Source: Punctularia strigosozonata HHB-11173 SS5
Lineage: Eukaryota > Basidiomycota > Agaricomycetes > Corticiales > Punctulariaceae
Direction: 5' to 3'
Assembly: GCF_000264995.1 (NCBI RefSeq)
Contig: NW_006767433.1
Span: 2,971,399 to 3,035,398 of the forward strand
Length of the DNA stretch: 64,000 nucleotides
Position numbers and translations under genes: made by a program. This document shows, piece by piece, positions 56,458-64,000 of this stretch. The notes beneath the pieces were generated by a model. That model saw only the letters and a list, made by a program, of their open reading frames with translations, was not told the origin of the DNA and searched no databases. Numbering within the stretch: the stretch's first letter is position 1; each line of letters begins with the position of its first letter.

Positions 56458-58111
56458 GGACGAATGACAGAAGGGAGGAGCGTTGTGTGAGACGGGAGCA
56501 CGGTGCGGGGAGGAGGCAAGGGACGGGGTCGGGATCGCGTTGTCTTATCAGATAACGGGATGGTACGACGACGCTCTTCGGCCGGCTTCCGCCGCACCTA
56601 CCCCAGAATCCCTGCCGTGCACGTGACTGAACAGATCAACCTGCGTCGGACAGACACATCTCTAACTGGTACCTGGATCTACTCATCTACAGATGAGCGT
56701 ACGGTACAGGTGAGACGTGCACAAAACCAGAGCGGTGTCGACTCCTCGGGAACTTGCGTTCACGTACACGGTCCGCTTACGGCCTGCATGACGCGCCGTG
56801 CTTAGGCGCTGTACGGTTCACGGGTTACCATTATCGGTAACTATGTCTCGCGGTATTGCCTTAACCGGAAATTTCTAGAGCCATCTATTGCCTTTCATGG
56901 AAGGTCAAATCGCAAAGACGGGTGATTCTCTCAAATCACCCGTGTACCGTACAGTCTCAAGGGACACGGTCTGCTCATGGGCCGGACCACGAACATTCCG
57001 TGCGCTCACGGAAGCGTTCATCCCGACTCCCGACTGCATGACTTTCCCGCCGCCTTGCGAAAGTGTGCACATACCTAGATCCTGTACTCAGCTGGGACGC
57101 TCTCGACGTATCTCCAAAACCTGGGCCTTTCAAATTATCCCCAGAGGGCGGATTGTGATCTCCCGTGATTTCGGAGTGAAGTTTCAAGCCTATTCTCTAC
57201 AAAGAAGGAAGGGCGGCGTAGCGCGCAAGATATTACGCACACCACGGTCACAAGCCTTACCGTGTTTGTGACCCGTGCCATCTCCTGCAAGTGCTAGATC
57301 CCTTTCTGGCAAGCAGCATCATGTTCGAACGAGCGCTCCAGAAACTAGCCATCATACGATGAAGACTTACCAATAATGGGTTGCCCCGTACTATTCCCGC
57401 ACAGCGTCTTCGGAGCAATGCCACCTGTTGCCCGCAAATCTAGAACTGCCTGTACATGCTTCTATTCCATACACATGTGCCATGGAGTTTGAAGCCTGAG
57501 GCCCCGCTGGGTACTTGGAAAGCGCCGATCATCAAGGACCTCCTTTTGGGCATATCCCGACGCCGTGATGCGCACCACCCGCATCCATGTAAGCGTGCTG
57601 GTTCGAACCTTGACTAATGCCGATATCGCGCGCGCCTTACCGCGAATAAACCGGTGAAATGAGAGCAGATTATCGAACCGCCGATGTTACCGGCCTAGGT
57701 CGTCACCGGTTGCGGATGGTGAAACGAGACAGTTGGTACGTGCGTAGTGATACGGCTTGTGGCACGACGATGCCGATGCATATCCCGACGCTTCTGTTCG
57801 TACTTCCAGCCCAGACCGCCGCGCTTTGCTGGATCACGCCATGCACCAACATCCAGAATCGGATCGACCTTCCATGTTTAACATGTTTCAGCAACACAGA
57901 AGCAGGCTGCTCCATGATCATGAAGGCCGGAGGATCGTGGCGCCAGTGACCAGCGACAAAATGTACACTAGATTTGATACTTGCGTATATATGCCGCGTG
58001 AGCATGCATGACAGGGCGTACAGCTATGGGCGACGCAGATTTTGCACAGGCGTCGAAATTGGGAACAAAAAAGACTGATGGTGCATGTCAATACACAGGG
58101 GTATGAACATA
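56458..58111. other. Long intergenic stretch, 1.65 kb, no firm gene
   Basis: I see no recognisable protein, RNA gene or complete element. It includes the HapX upstream region. Frames are short and none shows family motifs. A GGTTCGAACC sequence near 57600 looks like a tRNA B box but is not supported by a T-stem. Confidence 0.4.
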
Positions 58112-60840
58112 TCACTCGGCAACCTCCTCCTCTGTCTGTTCGATCACCTCATCGATCCACAACTCAATTTCTTCCTTCTCCTCTTCCGCGTGCTCGGCAG
58201 GTTCAGAGCCATTCTTGCCTTTCTTTTGGCGCACTTCTGCGAGATCTTCCCTGCAGAGAGCGCGCCATGCGTTCCACTCATCCGCAAGCCGCTTGCGAAG
58301 AGCAATGAGCTCTGCAGAGCCTTTGCTCTCTTCGAGTTCGTCCTCCTCCTCGAACCTGCGCCCGTATTCACGAAGATTTTTGCGAATCTGCTTCTGCTGC
58401 TCTTTCGAAAGGAGGGTGCGCGGGCGCGGGCGCCAGAGGAACTGTTTGAAGCGGTCCAGAATATGCTTTTCAACCTCCTCTCCGCGGAAGCTCCAGATCG
58501 CGTAGCCGTTCTCAAGCTGCAACAAAATGAGTCAGCTCCGTCTCCCAGAGGAACGTGGGGTGTATCATTCACTGTATGTCTCCAGGCGCTGGCGCTGGTA
58601 GCGAGGTAGCGCCCGCTCGGATCCCATTCCACGTCCGTCACCCCGTAGTGGTCGGCAGTGCCAATGTGCTGAATGCCAGCACCCCATTCACCCTTCTGTC
58701 CCTCTTTGAGCTGGTCGCTATTGAAGTCTAGATCCCAGAACTCGAGCTCCGATTTGCTTGAAGAGCCTACGGTGCCGAGGACGACGTGGCGACCTTTGGG
58801 TGACCACCGGATCGTGTTACTTGTGCGGTTGGGGAGAGTACCTAAAGAAGATATGTTTCATGCAAGTCGGATGGCAATGGCAACAAAGATAGCTTACGAA
58901 GCAATTTAAAGTCGCCCTTACTAGCGTCAAGCTGGTAGAAGCTCAAGTCAGTCTTGATCGTGACGCCAGGACCAGGGTTGCCAAGATTAGGGTCGTTGCT
59001 CGACACTATTGCAAAGCGATCGCCTCTGGGCTCCCAAGAGAAGTCCAAGACAGTGTCTATCCAGCACATGAGCATCTGAAATCCAGAAAGAGGCAGCGAC
59101 CCAACCTTTAAGCTCCACAACTTCGACTGGGATGTTCTTCTCGCGAACGCGGAAGATTTCTAAGTTGCAAAATATCGATTTCTTGGTCTTCGTATGCCGA
59201 TCGACCTTGACGCAAAGCGAATCTCCCTGGTTTTGCCAGTGAAGCTTGCACTGGAGAACACGTCAGAATTGTGGGGCGTATACGGCAACGATCAGCGTGG
59301 AGAACGTACGTCAGACACGTTGAATAGATTTTTCTGCCTGAGAACAGTTCGACCAGGGAAACTCATCAGCGTGACACGAGCTGGTTGATTGGACGCCTCT
59401 GGCTGCCAGAAAGCGATGATCTGCGCGCACATATCAATAAAGTGAAGCGCAGCGTGCGAAGCGCCAGTAATTCTTACATTTTCCCGAACTTTGGAGGTAC
59501 CCTTTTTGGCACCGCTGGCGATGGCAGCTGCCTCCTTCTCAGCTTCCTCGCGATCCTTGTCTCCAAGAGGGCACCACTCGAAGTCGACGACGCCCTCGAC
59601 TTTTATACTCTTCTTGCCCTGAAGACCCATGCTCGGCAGCTCGTAAACGCTGATCTGTTGTCCTGGCGTGACACGAGCGACGAATTTGTCGTCAGAGCTC
59701 CATTTCATGGGTGGCCATGTCATCTGTTTCTTCTGGCCGTCCTCGCCTTCGAGGAGAATGTCGGGGAAGGTCCGGAGAAGATGACCGGATTTGATGTCCC
59801 ATACTGCAATGTTGTTGCCCTCATCGTCAGGGGAGAAATACTCCGGTCCTTGAGCAGCACCCTCTGGGATCGAAATAGGTGTGTGTGACCAAGTGACGAG
59901 GTAGTTTTCGCATGGAGAGAAATCGACGAGGCGCGCCAATGGGTGAGCGAATCGCTGCTGGACGTTCCAGGAAGGACCACCCCATAACTGCACACCTCGG
60001 CGGTGCAGGGTCGCCAAGTATGTTCCTTGAGGCGACCAAGATACATAAAGCTCCGTCCAGCCCTGTCATGAAGCAGGTTTAGATGCAGCCTCTCGACACT
60101 CGACAGTCACTCTTGACTGACATTCTTCTCGTAAGCGATTTCGCTCTGAGACGGTTTGCCGTGCCAATGTATCTCTACGTTATCTCCCCGGTACGTGGCG
60201 TACTGATCCCGACCCTGAGGATCCGCCAGCCAGGCACGAAGGTGTTCCTACATTATCGATCGTGAGCGAGGAGCTTAGTTAGCGGTCAAGCAGAGTGCTA
60301 TACGGACGCGGGGCGTATATTCCTCTTTCTCCGGTTCAACGTAAGTCTCGTCCATGTTGGCGTACTTTTCGACATCGCTGAAACGGTTCACACTGAACGT
60401 GTGCTTAGTGTCGAAAGGATGACCGTCCATCGCTTCAAGCGCGAACGAGGCCTCATCGGGAGTCGGGAACTCGATAAAGATATAGCTTGTAGGCTTTGAG
60501 CATCATAGTGCGCTGAGGATACACGCAGGAGCTCACCCTTTACTCTTCCCCTTAGCTTCATCCCAGGGCAGGAAGATACTGTCAGGCTTGATGGGCGCTC
60601 CTTTGCGCCCAAACTCCTTGGCAATCTTGGTCAACAACCTCTCCCGTTTGCTCTCATCAATGACCGGAACACCATCCACGATCAGGATGTTGTCAAATCC
60701 GTCTTCCTCTTCAACGCGATATCTGGATCATTGCAGCTCAAGCAGGAATTGTCATCCAGAAAAAGTCGAACGGACTTTGCTTCGATATCGCTGTAGTCTA
60801 TTCCATCGTCATCGAAGAGAGACCCGTTAGGAATGGCCAT
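58112..60840 (-). CDS. PRT1: Translation initiation factor eIF3 subunit b (PRT1)
   Basis: eIF3b is the core scaffold of eIF3 on the 40S subunit, needed for scanning initiation. The protein starts [20 protein letters not shown]. The N-terminal RRM follows ([39 protein letters not shown]). The linker [20 protein letters not shown] leads to the WD40-type propeller: [98 protein letters not shown]. The eIF3i/g-binding C-terminal helix is [40 protein letters not shown] and onward to EEEVAE. About eight short introns interrupt it. All regions are complete. Confidence 0.93.
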
Positions 60841-61646
60841 GTTTGAGAGTCAAGCGTCAGGAACTGGCACACAAACCGAGTATAAGGTTTTTTGGGTTTA
60901 CGTAATCGGCCTCGTTCCTCCCACCAGTAGAGTACTCTCTGCGCCTCAACGTGAATCCGTGCATATCATTGCTTTGCCTCCGGCACGACTCAAGGACCAA
61001 GATTGACAGACCCCTCACCTGTAGCCTCTACTCAACGGGATTGCCATATCACGTTCGCGCTAACGCTCCGATCAAATGTGCACCAAGAGCCTCCCCCCCC
61101 TCGAACGGTACAATAAGTGATGGAGCTGTTCATTCCTGTACCTCTCTTTCGATCTGAGTAGCAGTGGTAGACCTGCGCCAGGCGCCGTTGGAGAGCATCC
61201 GCCCCTATAATTGTCCCTGACATGAGATGAGGGGACGGGTATCAGGCTGTGATGGCAGAGTTCGTGTGAGCCCCATCTCCGTCAAGGGAAGCCTCTGGCG
61301 ACTCTGCGAGGTTTGCTCATGTCCATGTCCTACGTATACTCGATGGATGGTTGCTGGCATTCTGGTCATGCATACTCCGTCGCTTCTGAAACTCACGAGT
61401 ATCGCTCGGCGTCACCGCTGCGTCGGCCTTGCAGACCGTCCATCAGAGCAGGCCGGATAAGTCAAACCATGCGAATCAGATGTACTCAGCCAATGCTACT
61501 GCACACGTGCATGATCCTGCTTCTGTCTCTATCGCTGCCCCGAGCGTCGTATAAGAATATGTAGTCGACGCCGTGCTTCTCGTCTCCTGCCCAGCTCCCC
61601 CGCAGCCGTCTCCGGCTTCGACTAGGGACAGTCCCGATCACTCGTC
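60841..61646. other. Divergent intergenic region between eIF3b and permease
   Basis: About 800 bp separate the divergent start codons of eIF3b and the GIT1-like permease and probably hold both promoters. No coding sequence was recognised. Confidence 0.4.
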
Positions 61647-63873
61647 ATGTCCGCATCTGGGGAACCTGCTCTGAGCCAGAAACAAGGAGGAGAAAGAATT
61701 GTCTCGGCGGAGCAACATGCCTCGGAGTTGCAACAGGACGCACACGTGCAGACCAGGAGGGAGACTCTGAGCGCGTACTTCACCATAGCCGCCGCCGCAT
61801 TCGGTCTCATTAGGTGACGATAGTCCTTTCCTCTGGTATTGATGTTTAATGACTTGTTTGACTCAGCGATGGGTGTATGATCGTTGGTCATTCCGGTGAT
61901 AACTTCTGCTGATAATGGACTATAGACCAGAACAATTTGATGACAATGACAAATGTGAGCGGGCTCCCCCAAGCTGACATCAAGTGTTACAGTACTCAGA
62001 TGCGCGGATGCACAGGTTGTTTTCAAGAAATTGTACCCTACAGAGTACACGGCCGACGTCTCTACGCGTGTCTCCAACTCGCTCCTTGTAGGAGCCATCA
62101 TCGGTGAGCAGGGCACTGCCTATGAGCTCCATGACGCACTATCTGAGTTGGCTTCCCAGGGCAAGTCATTGTCGGTCTCGTCTGTGACCGTATTGGCCGC
62201 AAAGTCGCGCTAGTGGCGACGACCCTGTTGATTGTACTGGGCGCAACCCTAGGCACCGCTGCGCACGGAGCGCATGGCAGTGTGCAGGGTCTCTTTTGGT
62301 TCCTGACGTTCTCTCGTGGTATCACTGGTATCGGCGTCGGCGGAGAATATCCAGCTTCAAGTACCAGCGCATCCGAGGCAGCGAACGAGAAAATGGTCAA
62401 GAACCGTGGCCCCGTCTTCATCATGGTAACGAACTTCGTTTTGAGTTTCGGCGGACCGTTGGCCGTTTCCGTCTTCCTGATCGTTCTGTCTGCGGCTGGC
62501 GAGGATCATCTGAGCACCGTGTGGCGTGTATGTTTCGGGATCGGAATTCTGTTGCCGTTGTCGGTGCTCTTTTTCCGTCTGAGAATGCTAAGCACGAAAC
62601 TGTACAAACACGGCGCCATTAAGCGTGAGTCCGAAATGATCTTACCGCCACAGTCGTCTCGCATTTGCTGAATGGGGATCTGCAGGCCGAGTGCCTTACG
62701 GGCTAGTAATAAAGAGGTACTGGCGTGAGCTCTGCGGAACGTGTGGCGCATGGTATGGAGATCGTTCCGATTTGTGCCAGCATATATAGCCGACCAAATA
62801 TCCCGCCCGCGCAATAGGTTTCTCTACGACTTTGTGACATTTCCCAACGGCGTTTTCTCTGGTGAGCATATTTTTCTCGGTCTTATCACTTCCGTTGAGA
62901 AGATCATTTACCGCGAGTTCACCGAGTATTCGAGCTTTCGCTGATTTTTTATAGGAACCATCATCTCCAGCATCGTTCACAATAGTGACATCAAACGAAC
63001 CGCGGAATGGCAGCTGCTTCTCGGAGCCCTCGCTCTTCCCGGGGTTTTCGTTGGAGCCTGGCTTTGCAATCGACTTGGGCGACGAAACACGGTAAGCACC
63101 AACCCATGTGGAATCGTGCATTTTCTTATTCTTTCGGTTAAGATGATGCTCGGCTTCTCAGGTTATCTCGTCATTGGTGAGGGAAAGGTCCAGCAGGATC
63201 TTCCGAATGCTTGTCATTTACGGCCGTTCCGTCGCGCAGGACTGATCATCGGTTTGGCCTATGACAAAATTACGGGAATCATACCGTTGTTCATCATCCT
63301 GTATGTCCTCGAGTCCTTGGTGCGATGCAGGGTAAACTGAACGAACGATGTTGACATGCAGGTATGGCCTCATGCAATCTTCGGGCAATCTGGTACGATG
63401 ATCCAAGATATTCCTCAACCTTCACTAACACGTTTTGCATAGGGACCCGGAAATATGCTCGGTTTAGTGAGCGCTGAGTAAGATGCTCGATCGTTTCCTC
63501 ATCGTGGTTGTCTAAGAACCTGCAGGTCATATGCCACCCCTATTCGTGGTACTTGCTATGGGCTTTCGGCTGCCATCGGTAAAACCGGGGCTGCTGTCGG
63601 GACTCAAGGTTTTACTCCGATTCAGGTCAATCTCGGGAAAAAGTAAGTTGAAATGATGTTGACCCTGCACAAAGGTTGACGTATTGTCTACACCGCCATT
63701 TTGGTCCCACGCCCCAGCGGACTGGGAGGTGCAGCTGGGGACCAGACGATCGGCCGGCCGATGACCACATGCCCACCGCATGGCGCACGTTTAGCCCAAC
63801 GGACCGTTCGACACCAAGGTATCATGCAAATCACAGATGGTGTCATATGTATACTACATGCAGTCACAGATGA
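61647..63873 (+). CDS. GIT1-like major facilitator permease, C-terminus abnormal
   Basis: This is an MFS transporter of the phosphate/glycerophosphodiester:H+ group, close to yeast Git1 for glycerophosphoinositol. It starts MSASGEPALSQKQGGERIVS. Readable segments include YFTIAAAAFGLI, NNLMTMTN, DVSTRVSNSLLVGAIIG, DRIGRKVALVATTLLIVLGA, RGITGIGVGGEYPASSTSAS, FIMVTNFVLSFGGPLAVSVF, LLLGALALPGVFVGAWLCNR and YATPIRGTCYGLSAAIGKTG. After FTPIQVNLGKK (63642) and an intron, the family should have a last membrane helix. The only in-frame continuation to the stop at 63873 (LTYCLHRHFGPTPQRTG...) is polar. Either the 3' end is damaged, or the last exon was misread. The rest of the gene looks intact. Confidence 0.78.
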
Positions 63874-64000
63874 TGAGCAGACTACGGCGGGGATACTGAC
63901 CGCACAGCCACATCAATGCATAGGTGCTGGCTGCAACTCGTATACGCGCGTGCGCGTCGCGTCGCGTCGCGTCGTAGTCACGCTGCCCGGTTGACCTGCG

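Noticed and set aside
57590-57625. GGTTCGAACC resembling a tRNA B box
   Set aside because: The flanking five bases on each side (gctgg and cttga) do not pair as a T-stem, and no A box or acceptor stem is found at the right distance.
63930-63990. Terminal cgtcg repeats near the right edge as a telomere-like sequence
   Set aside because: The run is a short low-complexity stretch (gcgtcgcgtcgcgtcg), unlike fungal TTAGGG telomere repeats.

Overview
This window is nuclear DNA of a filamentous basidiomycete, most likely an Agaricomycete. Genes are dense and interrupted by many introns of about 50-60 bp with GT...AG ends and CTRAY-type branch sites. The proteins are typical eukaryotic housekeeping families with fungal-specific members (HapX, a fungal Harbinger transposon, a GIT1-like permease, an SRF1-like protein). 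Multi-exon coordinates run from start to stop codon; introns were placed by eye from protein continuity and splice signals.

Layout. 0.6-4.1 kb: PEX11 (-) and fumarase (+), divergent. 4.3-6.5 kb: an apparent assembly artefact, two identical 966-bp copies of the INO80 5' region on either side of a 318-bp N gap. 6-11.6 kb: the INO80 chromatin-remodelling ATPase (+). 11.9-17.8 kb: a DHX29/YLR419W-type DEAH helicase (-). 18.3-20.1 kb: ribosomal protein S28 and a GT8 glycosyltransferase (+). 20.1-23.4 kb: the KEOPS subunit KAE1 and the pyruvate dehydrogenase E2 subunit (both -). 23.5-29.1 kb: a complete-looking 5.58-kb PIF/Harbinger-type transposon with terminal inverted repeats, a 3-bp target duplication, an intact transposase gene, an accessory gene, and between them a GC-rich repeat block around a fragment that looks like a captured, intron-bearing host gene. 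The element lies between the divergent genes for PDH E2 and exosome CSL4 and ends 19 bp before the CSL4 start codon (16 bp beyond the target duplication).

29.1-37.4 kb: CSL4, a NudE-like dynein regulator, ESS2/DGCR14, a NIP30/FAM192A protein and an SRF1-like membrane protein. 37.4-40.6 kb is a degraded stretch: a urea amidolyase (DUR1,2) core lacking both ends, and a possible PalC-like fragment. 40.8-43.5 kb: an SLC35F-type transporter and the ribosome-biogenesis factor SLX9. 43.8-47.7 kb: a coiled-coil protein (-) head-to-head with an XRCC2-like RecA paralogue (+). 48-49.8 kb: a stand-alone adenylate-forming enzyme (-). 51.7-54.3 kb: an intronless PPR protein (+). 54.4-56.5 kb: the iron regulator HapX (-). 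58.1-60.8 kb: translation factor eIF3b (-). 61.6-63.9 kb: a GIT1-like major facilitator permease with an abnormal C-terminus.

Most genes are unrelated neighbours, as usual in fungi; I see no biosynthetic cluster. The most unusual parts are the Harbinger element with its internal cargo, the doubly truncated urea amidolyase, and two genes (RPS28, SLX9) whose first coding exon appears to be the ATG alone. I found no CRISPR array, rRNA gene or convincing tRNA.
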